Shown here piece by piece: positions 8,711-17,120 of a stretch of 64,000 bases of DNA. The notes under the pieces were generated by a model that ran no database searches, was not told the origin of the DNA, and saw only the letters and a list, made by a program, of their open reading frames with translations. The DNA is taken from contig JAHRBI010000001.1 in NCBI GenBank assembly GCA_019084025.1, positions 310,001-374,000 of the forward strand, given 5' to 3'. Position 1 is the stretch's first letter. Every line of letters starts with the position of its first letter. The position numbers were made by a program, and so were the translations under genes. Source of the stretch: Burkholderiaceae bacterium DAT-1 (GTDB lineage Bacteria; Pseudomonadota; Gammaproteobacteria; Burkholderiales; Chitinimonadaceae).

Positions 8711-9328
8711 ATGGCAAAGCTGATTCTCTCCCTCGACGGCGCAGTCATACGCGAACTGCCGCTGAGCGAAACGCGCGTCCGTATCGGCCGCAAACCCACC
8801 AACGAACTGCAGATCGACCACCTGACCGTATCGGGCGAACATGCGCGCATCGTTCAAGATCAAGGTGTTACGCTGATCGAGGACTTACATAGCACCAATG
8901 GCACCCTGGTGAATGGCGAGTTGATCGAACGCTATGCTCTCAAGCATCAGGATGTCATCGAGATTGGCAAATACCAGCTGCTCTACGAAGCAGAAAACCT
9001 TGGTGCTCCGCAGCCATCGGCGGGTACCAGCGATGAATCAAATAGTGCGCAAAGCCCCACCACAGGCCGATCCGGCATCATCACCATCCTGTCGGGATCG
9101 AACGCAGGCCGGGTACTGGAACTGAGCAAAAACGTCACCTCGATCGGCAAACCCGGCACACAAGTCGCCATCATTACCCGCCGACCGGCCGGTTACTTCC
9201 TGACCCACGTAGAAGGCCCACGCCATCCATTCGTGAACGGGGAAGAAATCGGCATTCGTGCCCACGAACTGCATGAAGGCGACATCATCGAACTGGTGGG
9301 CGTGAAGATGGGTTTCTCGATCGCCTAG
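8711..9328 (+). CDS. FHA-domain protein
   Basis: The protein has 205 residues. An N-terminal FHA domain (about 1-95) shows RIGRKPTNELQID (24 onward), SGEHARI (41-47) and STNGTLVNG (61-69). Its conserved Arg, Ser, His and Asn are those that read phosphothreonine. After a Ser/Thr-rich linker (about 97-118) comes a second, degenerate FHA-like half (GSNAGRVLELS, TSIGKPG, PFVNGEE) that lacks the binding residues. No membrane segment is present. Adjacent to the PP2C gene, it fits a phospho-signalling pair. It is the last gene before a strong terminator. Confidence 0.9.
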   Translation: MAKLILSLDGAVIRELPLSETRVRIGRKPTNELQIDHLTVSGEHARIVQDQGVTLIEDLHSTNGTLVNGELIERYALKHQDVIEIGKYQLLYEAENLGAPQPSAGTSDESNSAQSPTTGRSGIITILSGSNAGRVLELSKNVTSIGKPGTQVAIITRRPAGYFLTHVEGPRHPFVNGEEIGIRAHELHEGDIIELVGVKMGFSIA

Positions 9329-9348
9329 TTGATGCATATCGCGACATC

Positions 9349-9376
9349 AAGCCTGCTTGCATAAGCAGGCTTTTTT
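9349..9376 (+). terminator. Rho-independent terminator after the FHA gene
   Basis: A 10-bp perfect stem (9349-9358 with 9363-9372) with a GCAT loop, followed by further T residues. It closes the hscC-PP2C-FHA group 20 bp after the FHA stop. Confidence 0.9.
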
Positions 9377-9671
9377 GCGAGCCAAGCACGTGAGGATGTG
9401 ACGGAAATTGTCACTTCCTGACCCAAATTAGCCACTCACTACTGCCTACACAACTACCCAGCCGCAAAGGACTGCAAGCCGTCCAAACTGAAAATATCCA
9501 GTACTTTTACCTTATAGACATGCGGACATCTCGAAGTTACCCACAGACTATTACCTAAACTTCCTAACATGAACTCCCAATAAAAACATATAGATATAAA
9601 TAAAACTATCAACTCCCTCCTTGCCACACAGAGAAACAAAATGCGCTCGTCATAGAATTTCCGTACAATTC
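9377..9671. other. AT-rich intergenic region upstream of the pilin operon
   Basis: About 300 bp without a convincing gene. GGATGTGAC (9394-9402) and GTCACTTCC (9410-9418) form an inverted repeat with one mismatch, an operator-like site. The stretch 9440-9650 is clearly more AT-rich than its surroundings, which suits a bendable region between an activator site and the sigma-54 promoter downstream. No activator-binding motif could be identified with confidence. Confidence 0.4.
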
Positions 9672-9687
9672 TGGCACACGGATTGCA
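9672..9687 (+). promoter_or_regulatory. Sigma-54 (RpoN) promoter of the short-pilin operon
   Basis: TGGCAC (9672-9677), five bases, then TTGCA (9683-9687) reproduces the -24/-12 consensus with the GG and GC doublets at the required spacing. Transcription should begin near 9697, leaving about 40 bases of leader before the first pilin ATG. Type IV pilin genes are classically RpoN-dependent through a PilR-type activator. That activator is not in this window. Confidence 0.85.
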
Positions 9688-9737
9688 TTGCTATACACGA
9701 ACAAAAAGATACGGACACAGTCCGAGCGGAGTTAGTG

Positions 9738-9923
9738 ATGCGACACGAGCAGTCTGGCTTTACCTTGATCGAACTCATGATCGTGGTGGCAATTATTGGC
9801 ATACTGGCTGCCATTGCGATTCCGCAGTTTGGTCAGTACCAGCGGAATGCGCGTGATAAGGCTGCGATGGGGGATCTCAAAACAGCCGTTGTGAACATCA
9901 TGACTGCATCTGACAAAACTTGA
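9738..9923 (+). CDS. Very short type IV pilin (copy 1)
   Basis: A 61-residue prepilin. It has a 7-residue leader (MRHEQSG) and the peptidase site G/FTLIE with Glu at position +5. The standard hydrophobic helix follows, ending [12 protein letters not shown], and then only about 30 more residues. The globular head of ordinary pilins (120-160 residues) is missing. The start at 9738 is chosen because CGGAG lies six bases upstream and it gives a normal prepilin leader; longer in-frame extension would place 40 odd residues before the cleavage site. It is the first gene after the sigma-54 promoter. Length and helix resemble the Geobacter short pilin PilA-N. Aromatic residues after the leader are only Phe1, Phe24 and Tyr27. 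Confidence 0.88.
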   Translation: MRHEQSGFTLIELMIVVAIIGILAAIAIPQFGQYQRNARDKAAMGDLKTAVVNIMTASDKT

Positions 9924-9984
9924 TTTTTCTCTTCCCTGTGGTTTTAACCACTTGGTTTTCAGACCCTCCAACAGGAGCATTTCG

Positions 9985-10167
9985 ATGAAAAAGTTGCAAA
10001 AGGGCTTTACCCTGATCGAGCTGATGATCGTGGTTGCGATTATCGGTATTCTGGCTGCAATTGCGATTCCGCAATTTAATTCCTATCAGCAAAATGCCCG
10101 TGACAAGGCCGCTACCGCTGATCTGAAGACAGCGATCACTCAAGTCGCTACTGCATCAAACAACTAA
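9985..10167 (+). CDS. Very short type IV pilin (copy 2)
   Basis: A 60-residue prepilin with leader MKKLQKG and the cleavage site G/FTLIE. The mature helix is identical to copy 1 through AIAIPQF, and the tails are closely related ([13 protein letters not shown]). It is a tandem duplicate separated by 61 bp. AGGAG (9973-9977) sits seven bases before the ATG, a better ribosome site than that of copy 1, so this may be the major subunit. Like copy 1 it has no head domain and no cysteines. Confidence 0.9.
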   Translation: MKKLQKGFTLIELMIVVAIIGILAAIAIPQFNSYQQNARDKAATADLKTAITQVATASNN

Positions 10168-10182
10168 TAGGAGCCAGACATT

Positions 10183-10536
10183 ATGAACAAGGCAAAACTG
10201 CTCGCCCTGGCTGCTAGTGCCACCACTTTAGCTGCTTCCTTCGACGCTAACGCTACAGCCATTACCTGTGCCACTGCAGCTAGCAAGACCCAAGGCGCTC
10301 AGTGTGTAATGAGCGCAGGTACATTCCTGGCCTCCTCCATTACCATCAAGACTTCGCCTGGCGTGCTGATCGGTATTGACGAAACTGCAGCTGCAGTGGG
10401 CATCTGTACTGCACACGTTGCTGGTGCAAAGAAGTTTGGTCTGAGCTCGGCAGGTGGCACGCCTGTTAGCGCTGCTGTTACCAACGTAGGTGCGGCCACT
10501 TCTGCTGATGTGGTAGCTACCTCTGGCGGTTGCTAA
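10183..10536 (+). CDS. Small secreted Cys-containing protein, candidate separate pilin head
   Basis: The protein has 117 residues. A Sec signal peptide (MNKAKLLALAASATTLAASF, ending near DANA) is followed by a small Ala/Ser/Thr/Val-rich domain of about 93 residues. It contains four cysteines (ITC, AQC, GIC and the C-terminal GGC) that could form two disulfides. I recognise no family. It starts 15 bp after the second short pilin and ends just before the operon's terminator, so it is co-transcribed with the pilins. By position and size it matches the second gene of the Geobacter split pilin pair (PilA-C, also called Spc). That functional link is inference, as I see no clear sequence similarity by eye. 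Confidence 0.75.
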   Translation: MNKAKLLALAASATTLAASFDANATAITCATAASKTQGAQCVMSAGTFLASSITIKTSPGVLIGIDETAAAVGICTAHVAGAKKFGLSSAGGTPVSAAVTNVGAATSADVVATSGGC

Positions 10537-10552
10537 GCCTAGGCTATTCGCC

Positions 10553-10585
10553 ACAAAGAGCCGGCTTGCCGGCTCTTTGTTTTTT
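10553..10585 (+). terminator. Rho-independent terminator of the short-pilin operon
   Basis: A 13-bp GC-rich stem (10553-10565 with 10568-10580) followed by a run of T. It begins 16 bp after the stop of the secreted protein gene and separates the pilin operon from the glycosyltransferases. Confidence 0.9.
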
Positions 10586-10604
10586 GTTTCCCCCAAGAGC
10601 AATC

Positions 10605-13004
10605 ATGCTGCCGTATATCATTGTTTGGGCAGGTAATCTGCCTCTGAAATCTCACTCAACCGGGCTTGAACGAGTTGTCAGGCGATTAGCGCAGAGTACT
10701 CAAACTAATAAGATACCCACCTTGCTTGCCGCATGGGGCACCGAGGGAAACATTGTATTAGTGGCACCCGATAGTTTGCCTCGCTTCAAGACTCAACTGG
10801 ATACCCAGCAATACGCGGCAGACCTTGCGGCATTTAGTTCCTTTACCGGAGAAAGGTGGCTGATCCAAGCTGAAGGTCTCAGCATAACTGACTATCCGCC
10901 GCAGACGATTGTACAGCAGGCACGACACCATGGCTGGCGCATTGCCTATGTACTGCACGACCTAATTCCTCTTAAGCGATCGGAATTCTTCCGAGCTGGC
11001 GCACTGCCATGCGATGCCCGCGCACTTTTCGCCACCATGCTGCTTGCTGACGTCGTAATGCCAATTTCAGAATTCGTTGCATCCGACTTCCTGCATTTTT
11101 GTAGCCTAACCGATACCAATGCCTACGCCATACCAGCCATCCATGTACTGCACAATATGGCAGGGATTGTTGGCATACCTAGACAAATCACGCCACTCAA
11201 CGAACACACCTTTATTACATGCGTGGGTTCTATTGAACCTCGCAAACGCACACTTGAGTTGGCACAAGCATTTGCAGCGATCGCATCAGATTTTCCAGAG
11301 TGGAAGCTGGTATTCATGGGCGGCATGTGGCCCAAAAAGCGAAAGTCCCCCTATTTTGACGCGTTCAGGCGGCTCGTAGATCGTCATCCCCAAATACAGT
11401 ACATTGACAAGCCTAATGATGCGCAAATGTTTTCACTTATTCGGCGCGCAGCCTTTACTTCGTTTGTATCAGAGGAAGAAGGGTTTGGATTGCCAATCAC
11501 GGAGAGCTTGTGGCTTGGAAAGCCATGCTTAACGGCAAATTTCGGGGCGATGGCAGAAGTTGCAGCCGAAGGCGGCTGCTACACAGTGAATGTTCGCCAG
11601 CCAAAGTCGCTTCAAGCAGGACTACGAACAATGATGTCCAATCGCACGCTGCGAGAGGCATTGACGAAGGAGGCCTGCACAAGAGTACTACAGACCCAGG
11701 ATGCTTATGTTGAGCGTCTTCTATCTGTGTTGCAATCCGCGAAATCGCAGACCCCACGACCAATTTTCCACTCCAACCTTCCTGCACCTGAACGCCTTTA
11801 TCCGAACAAGCCCCAACATTTGCCAGCGGCCTCTGGAGTAGGGGTGAACCTAATTGGCTATTTAAGTGGCGCGTTAGGGCTTGGCGTGACCGCACGAGCC
11901 ATCGCTAGACAACTAATCGAGTCAGGAATCCCATTAAACTTGACCGATTTACCGGCCGCAGGATTTAGAGCAGGCTATGCCGGTGACCTAGAAGATTGGA
12001 TCAGTCATCCCCGAAAAAAGTGGCAGCCAATCACAATGGTTGTCATGGGGGTATTAGACGCGATTCATCACAACACAATCATTCTAAGATCCCGACATGA
12101 TCGCTTTGTCGTTGGTTTGATTTTTTGGGAGCTACCCAAGCTCCCACCCTATCTGCGGCGCCACCTTGCCACCTACGACGTGCTACTTGCCCCATCAAGC
12201 TTCATTTACGACATGCTCGACGAAGAGTTACGCCCTAAGGTCATCCGCATCAATCTGCCCATGTATTTTTATGCGCCAGCGGTAAATTCCGTGCCCCCCG
12301 ATCATTTCCGCGTACTGGCCAGCTTTGATGCCAAAAGTGGAACTTCGCGCAAAAATGGACAAGCAGTGATCCGCGCATGGGAACGGGCGTTTCCGGAACC
12401 CAGTTCGGATCGCCAACTATTGATCAAGGTGAACGGTGGAATGGATCAGTTCGGCCACCCCACCGCAGACATGATTGCTTTACAGCAAGCCATCACGCGT
12501 AGCGATATCACGCTGGATATCCGCAGCGGCTCGCATGCCGAGTCAGTCGCTACGCTGCAGTCCTGTTCCGCGTATATTTCGTTGCATCGATCCGAAGGAT
12601 TCGGCCAGCACCTCCTTGAATCCATGTGGTGCGGTCGTCCTGTGATCTGTACTGGCTGGTCCGGCCATATGGACTTCACTACTGAGGATAACAGCTGCCT
12701 AGTGGATTACTCGCTAGTACCGGTACCCGAAGACGACCCGGTATATGGCAAATGGACAGGAGACAGCACCTGGGCCGAACCCGATGAAGCGCAGGCCGCT
12801 GAATATTTACGGCGACTGGCGACAGATGCCGCGTTCTACGCACACAAATCTGCAGCCGCCAAACGGGATGCGCTCGCCTATCTCGAAGCCGCCACGCCAG
12901 ACTGGATGGATGAAGTCATCCGTCGATATCTGCATAGCGAGCACGCACCGGACCGCCCCGCTAACCGCATGAACGACCTGAGTTTTGTGTTGAGGAATAC
13001 ATGA
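10605..13004 (+). CDS. Tandem GT4-GT4 glycosyltransferase
   Basis: A 799-residue protein made of two GT-B glycosyltransferase units. The first (about 1-390) has VGSIEPRKRTLELAQAF and EEEGFGLPITES near residue 290. The second (about 420-790) starts NLIGYLSGALGLGVTARAIA and has RSEGFGQHLLES near residue 661. Both carry the E-x7-E type nucleotide-sugar motif of family GT4. It is likely to add two sugars in succession to a cytoplasmic acceptor. The ATG at 10605 is used; the frame extends upstream only through a TTG inside the terminator. The 3' end overlaps the next gene by 4 bases. The first two thirds are more AT-rich than the housekeeping genes nearby. Confidence 0.85.
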   Translation: MLPYIIVWAGNLPLKSHSTGLERVVRRLAQSTQTNKIPTLLAAWGTEGNIVLVAPDSLPRFKTQLDTQQYAADLAAFSSFTGERWLIQAEGLSITDYPPQTIVQQARHHGWRIAYVLHDLIPLKRSEFFRAGALPCDARALFATMLLADVVMPISEFVASDFLHFCSLTDTNAYAIPAIHVLHNMAGIVGIPRQITPLNEHTFITCVGSIEPRKRTLELAQAFAAIASDFPEWKLVFMGGMWPKKRKSPYFDAFRRLVDRHPQIQYIDKPNDAQMFSLIRRAAFTSFVSEEEGFGLPITESLWLGKPCLTANFGAMAEVAAEGGCYTVNVRQPKSLQAGLRTMMSNRTLREALTKEACTRVLQTQDAYVERLLSVLQSAKSQTPRPIFHSNLPAPERLYPNKPQHLPAASGVGVNLIGYLSGALGLGVTARAIARQLIESGIPLNLTDLPAAGFRAGYAGDLEDWISHPRKKWQPITMVVMGVLDAIHHNTIILRSRHDRFVVGLIFWELPKLPPYLRRHLATYDVLLAPSSFIYDMLDEELRPKVIRINLPMYFYAPAVNSVPPDHFRVLASFDAKSGTSRKNGQAVIRAWERAFPEPSSDRQLLIKVNGGMDQFGHPTADMIALQQAITRSDITLDIRSGSHAESVATLQSCSAYISLHRSEGFGQHLLESMWCGRPVICTGWSGHMDFTTEDNSCLVDYSLVPVPEDDPVYGKWTGDSTWAEPDEAQAAEYLRRLATDAAFYAHKSAAAKRDALAYLEAATPDWMDEVIRRYLHSEHAPDRPANRMNDLSFVLRNT

Positions 13005-15445
13005 TGCACCCATCTCCTACCCTGCCCCTGAAAGTAGTGCGTCAGGCAGATGGCACGCTCAATGACGAAGCGATTTCAACGCTGATACAGTGTTCGGACA
13101 CCTGGATATTGATATGCGAGGCCGATGCACAGCTATCGGACACGCCAGTGTTGGCAGAGTGTCCGCAAGATCTGCTTTATCTGGATGAAATGGTCTTTGG
13201 TCGGCACGCTCAATTGCACCAGTTCCACAGCAAAAGTCCTACGCTTAATCTCCCCTATCTGCTCGGCTTCAACTATATCGGCGCAGATGCATTCATTCGG
13301 ATGGAGGCCTTACGGGCATGGGGCATTGAGCATTGCCGTCAGGTTGGCTGGTTATATGCCTTCGCGCTGTACTTGGTCAGGCAAAAAGGTGAACACGCTA
13401 TTGCCCATAGCGGGATGACGCTCCATACAACAGGATTATGGCTGTCAAAGGATGACAATCCGGCGGGTCACATTCAATTGCATGCTGAGCAGCAAGCTCT
13501 AAGCGAGACATTTGGCGCGTTGATTGCAGCCAAGCCGCATCCTGAACTCAACTGGATGCGCAGCATTTCCACCCCAAACCAATTCAATGGTTTGATCACC
13601 ATCATTATTCCGATGATCGTTGATCTGGCCGAATTACAGGCCTGTCTGAACAACCTGATTGAGCACACATCCTGGGATCCCTGCGAGATTCTGCTTGTCT
13701 ATCAAGCGGGACGAATTTCACCGGATCTTGCAGCCTATTTCGATGTCCTCCGCGCCCATCCGGATGCGGGTATTCGATTATTCGAGTCGCAGCATCATCC
13801 GCAAAGTGCGCAGGCACTGGATGCGGCGATACGAATGTCAGAAGGGGAACGCATCTTTGTCAGTCACCCGGGCAATCTCGTCTCGGATGAAGACTGGCTC
13901 CAACAGCTTTCCGCTACGCTGGATACTTTCCAGGCGCCAGCCGCCGCGCCACTGATCCTGAATCAATCTGGCGCGGTCGCACGCTCGACAGGGATTCTTG
14001 GACTATCGGGTCTGATCGGCGAACTCTGTGGCGGTGATTACTTCAATCAGGCCGCTGCTTTTGGTCGGCTCGCCGTCACTCAATATGCAAGCACCTTGTC
14101 ACTAGACGCTACGCTGCTTGCTAAGGACGCATACCTGAGCACAGGTGGGCTTAATCCTCGTCTAAGCGGTCGCCTGATGGCTGCGGATCTGTGTCTACAG
14201 CTGAATCGGCAAGGACGCCCGTCCTGCTTCGTGCCGCAACTCATGTTCAAACGGACAGGTAGCCATAGCATTGGCGCAGACGAGTCGGTCTTTGGCGAAA
14301 AACTGTCCCAGGAAGAACGCTGGTTCTATAAGCACTGGCGCGATGCCTTAAACAAAGATCCATTTCAGGGTCTGGCGTTTTCAAGGCAAGGGAATGGCAC
14401 GCAGATCGAGACACGCCCCCTTGTACTGAAACAATCCGCCAAACCGAACATCCCGGCCATTCTAGCCTATCCCAATGGAACAACCGGGGTAGGCATGTAC
14501 CGGGTCATCCAGCCCGCGACGGCACTGGACGATCAGGGCTTGGCGACTTCCATCATTAGTCACGATGAACTCGTTCCTGCAGACTTTGCAGCTTTTCGTC
14601 CCGACTCGATTCTGCTGCAGTATCGCCCAACACCACATGCACGTGGCTTTTTCCGTAGAACTCGCTTTTACGGAAATACATTTATGATTTTCGAGATTGA
14701 CGATGATCCTTTTAGCTTGCCAAGCTATAACTGTGCTGCGAGAAGCCTAAAGCATGACAGGGACTTCAAACAGAGAATGCGTTACACGATGCAATCCTGT
14801 GACCGTTTGGTCGTCAGTACATCAGCGCTTGCTGAAATTCTAGCAGAGCATCATGACAATATCGTCATCGCCCCCAATTATCTGCCCCTTTCATGGCTTG
14901 ACTTGCCTCGAGCATATTTGCCTCGCAAGAATGATAAGCCCCGAGTGGGGTGGGCAGGAGCGGGTTCACATGATGGTGACCTAAAAATTCTTAATGCACT
15001 GATGAAGCACTTTGGCGAAAGTATCGATTGGGTTTTACTTGGCGGTGCAACGCCAAAACAGAGCAAACTTGCTTGTGAGTTCTACCCATTCACCAATTTC
15101 CATCACTACCCAAGCTTGCTCGCATCGCTTGATCTTGATCTTGCACTTGCGCCGCTATTAGATAATCGTTTCAATCAATCGAAATCCAACTTACGCCAGT
15201 TGGAACTCGGCGTATGCGGCTATCCCATGATTTGCTCGGACGTGCGCCCCTATCGCGAAAGCGGATTGCCGGTGACACTGGCAAAATACACCGCCAGCGA
15301 GTGGATTGATGCGATGGAACATTTGTTGTCTGATCGCGACCAACTGAAGCGCTCGGGTGAAGCGCTAAGGGAAACCATCAGCCAGCACTGGATGCTGCGC
15401 GGCGAGGCCTTACAATCCATTCTGTCAGCCTGGTTACCGGAATAA
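13001..15445 (+). CDS. Multidomain glycosyltransferase (GT-A and GT-B parts)
   Basis: An 814-residue protein. Residues 1-190 match nothing I recognise. About 200-430 form a GT2-like domain (LITIIIPMIVDLAELQACLNN). About 480-814 form a GT-B-like domain beginning NIPAILAYPNGTTGVGMYRV, with FEIDDDPF near 566 and a nucleotide-sugar region SKSNLRQLELGVCGYP. The start overlaps the previous stop as ATGATG: either ATG 13001 or ATG 13004 could be used, and GAGGA upstream is 4 or 7 bases away, which slightly favours the second. Translational coupling to the preceding glycosyltransferase suggests both act on one glycan. Confidence 0.8.
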   Translation: MMHPSPTLPLKVVRQADGTLNDEAISTLIQCSDTWILICEADAQLSDTPVLAECPQDLLYLDEMVFGRHAQLHQFHSKSPTLNLPYLLGFNYIGADAFIRMEALRAWGIEHCRQVGWLYAFALYLVRQKGEHAIAHSGMTLHTTGLWLSKDDNPAGHIQLHAEQQALSETFGALIAAKPHPELNWMRSISTPNQFNGLITIIIPMIVDLAELQACLNNLIEHTSWDPCEILLVYQAGRISPDLAAYFDVLRAHPDAGIRLFESQHHPQSAQALDAAIRMSEGERIFVSHPGNLVSDEDWLQQLSATLDTFQAPAAAPLILNQSGAVARSTGILGLSGLIGELCGGDYFNQAAAFGRLAVTQYASTLSLDATLLAKDAYLSTGGLNPRLSGRLMAADLCLQLNRQGRPSCFVPQLMFKRTGSHSIGADESVFGEKLSQEERWFYKHWRDALNKDPFQGLAFSRQGNGTQIETRPLVLKQSAKPNIPAILAYPNGTTGVGMYRVIQPATALDDQGLATSIISHDELVPADFAAFRPDSILLQYRPTPHARGFFRRTRFYGNTFMIFEIDDDPFSLPSYNCAARSLKHDRDFKQRMRYTMQSCDRLVVSTSALAEILAEHHDNIVIAPNYLPLSWLDLPRAYLPRKNDKPRVGWAGAGSHDGDLKILNALMKHFGESIDWVLLGGATPKQSKLACEFYPFTNFHHYPSLLASLDLDLALAPLLDNRFNQSKSNLRQLELGVCGYPMICSDVRPYRESGLPVTLAKYTASEWIDAMEHLLSDRDQLKRSGEALRETISQHWMLRGEALQSILSAWLPE

Positions 15446-15474
15446 TTTTCAGATCGAAATAGGACTGATTAAGC

Positions 15475-16278
15475 ATGTGGCAATTTGCTTTAATGGGGTT
15501 AAAGTCCGGCTGGCGCAGCCATGTCGCCCGCCTGATCCTGTTTGTCGGAGTCGCATTGATTGGCATCGCCTGGGTAAGTGGTAATTTTGCTACGCGTGCG
15601 CCGCAAACAGTCGGATTTGACGTGGGCTTTTCACTCATCCGAATCGTGATGGTTCTCCTCGGCCTCTTCTGGGTGCAGGAACTATTCGCCAAAGATCTGG
15701 AACGCAAGACCGCTATTTTTGCATTGGCTTATCCAGTCGCGCGCTGGAAGTTCCTGGTCGGGCGACTGATCGCGATCACCTTGCTGTGCTGGATCACCAT
15801 CAGCGTGCTGGCCATCTTGCTGCTATTTACGGTCAAACAGATCCTGCCCGATTATCAGCAAGCCTTCCCGCTGCATCTTGGCCATGATTACCTCCTGCCA
15901 TTCGCAGGCCTGTATCTGGATATGCTCGTCATCATTGCCTGTGGCATCCTGATCTCCACGCTATCCGAAACGCCCTTCCTGCCATTCTTCACCGGGATCA
16001 TCTTTGCATTCTCGGCGCGTGGGCTCGGCGCAGCACTGGCTTATTTGCAAACGGGCAATTTCTCGCCCGACCAGCTCGGACCCAAGATGGCACCCGTCAT
16101 TAAAGCCATGAGCTGGGTGCTGCCTGATCTGGGACGGCTGGACTGGCGCCAGATCGTCAGCTATGGCACCTGGCCGGATACAAGCATCATGTTATTGGGT
16201 AGCGCACAGGCTGTTGCCTATGCGGTCGTTTTCATCTTTATCGCTGCATTTATCTTTGCCCGCAGGGAGCTGGTGTAA
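15475..16278 (+). CDS. ABC-2-type transporter permease
   Basis: A 267-residue membrane protein with about six predicted helices. One is close to the N-terminus (LILFVGVALIGIAWVSG) and a QELFAKDLERKTAIFALAYP segment lies between the first pairs. This matches ABC-2 permeases that act as dimers with an ATPase to export lipids, glycans or peptides. The first of three overlapping genes (permease, periplasmic protein, ATPase); its stop overlaps the next start as TAATG. The substrate is unknown, but location inside a glycosyltransferase region suggests a glycan or glycolipid. Confidence 0.85.
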   Translation: MWQFALMGLKSGWRSHVARLILFVGVALIGIAWVSGNFATRAPQTVGFDVGFSLIRIVMVLLGLFWVQELFAKDLERKTAIFALAYPVARWKFLVGRLIAITLLCWITISVLAILLLFTVKQILPDYQQAFPLHLGHDYLLPFAGLYLDMLVIIACGILISTLSETPFLPFFTGIIFAFSARGLGAALAYLQTGNFSPDQLGPKMAPVIKAMSWVLPDLGRLDWRQIVSYGTWPDTSIMLLGSAQAVAYAVVFIFIAAFIFARRELV

Positions 16279-17120
16279 TGCGGATAACTAAACTTGTCGG
16301 CCCCGCAGGCTTTCTGCTTGCGTTTGGCCTGCTTGTACACTTGACTGGCCGGCTGAATACCTATCCACAGACCAAGCCAGACAACGCACTCAATGTCCGC
16401 ACACCGGATCTTGTTCAGCTGGCCTACTCCGCTGGCGATCGCTATCTCGCAGCCAATCTGGGCAGCTTGCGATCAGTGTTCGTCAACGTCACAGAAATCG
16501 GGCCGGATGATGTGCGTGTGCTGGCCGATATTCAGGCAAGTTCGACCCGCCTCAATGCCATGAATGAAGATAATTACTATCTGACGCAGGCAATATTGCC
16601 GTGGAATGGCATGGTGCCTGAAACACAATCAATCCTGCAGCAGGTGCATGAAGCCAGACAGCAGGATTTCCTGCCCGGCTTCTTTATGGGGTTCAACAAT
16701 TTCTACTTCCTGAAGGACTTCCAGGCTGCAGGCCGCTCGTTCGAGGCTGCGGCCGCGCATACCGATGGTGGCACGCGGCAAGCGATGCTGGCGATGGCAA
16801 GCAAGTTCTATGAAAAGGTTGAAGACCCCAGAATTGCTCTGCTTGCCATTAATACCCTGATCGACAGCACGCGTGACCAGGCGCTCAAGCAGCATCTTGA
16901 GCAACGGGCCATGCGCATTAAAGGTCTGATCGCCTTGCAGAATGCATCTGCCGCGTACCAGCGTCATCACGGACAGCCGCCTGCCAGGCTCGAATTATTG
17001 GCAGGCACCCCTGAACTGCCCTCTTTACCGGAAGATCCCTTCGGCTTTGGCTACACGCTGCATGCCGACGGACACGTCACGCTTAATTACCCGAATGCCC
17101 GTGAGATCAAAGTCAAATGA
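16278..17120 (+). CDS. Membrane-anchored periplasmic protein within the ABC transporter operon
   Basis: The protein has 280 residues. One N-terminal hydrophobic helix (about 6-24, AGFLLAFGLLVHL) anchors a soluble domain of helical TPR-like character (FKDFQAAGRSFEAAAAHT, ALLAINTLID). The C-terminus carries GQPPARLELL and DPFGFGYTLHADG, which resembles the tail of minor-pilin-like or TPR proteins. I do not recognise a named family. It is sandwiched between permease and ATPase with 1-base and 4-base overlaps, so it is very likely a subunit or accessory of that transporter. Confidence 0.8.
   Translation: MRITKLVGPAGFLLAFGLLVHLTGRLNTYPQTKPDNALNVRTPDLVQLAYSAGDRYLAANLGSLRSVFVNVTEIGPDDVRVLADIQASSTRLNAMNEDNYYLTQAILPWNGMVPETQSILQQVHEARQQDFLPGFFMGFNNFYFLKDFQAAGRSFEAAAAHTDGGTRQAMLAMASKFYEKVEDPRIALLAINTLIDSTRDQALKQHLEQRAMRIKGLIALQNASAAYQRHHGQPPARLELLAGTPELPSLPEDPFGFGYTLHADGHVTLNYPNAREIKVK

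Noticed and set aside
7815-9328. PP2C and FHA genes as part of a type VI secretion locus
   Set aside because: No type VI structural gene and no kinase is in the window.
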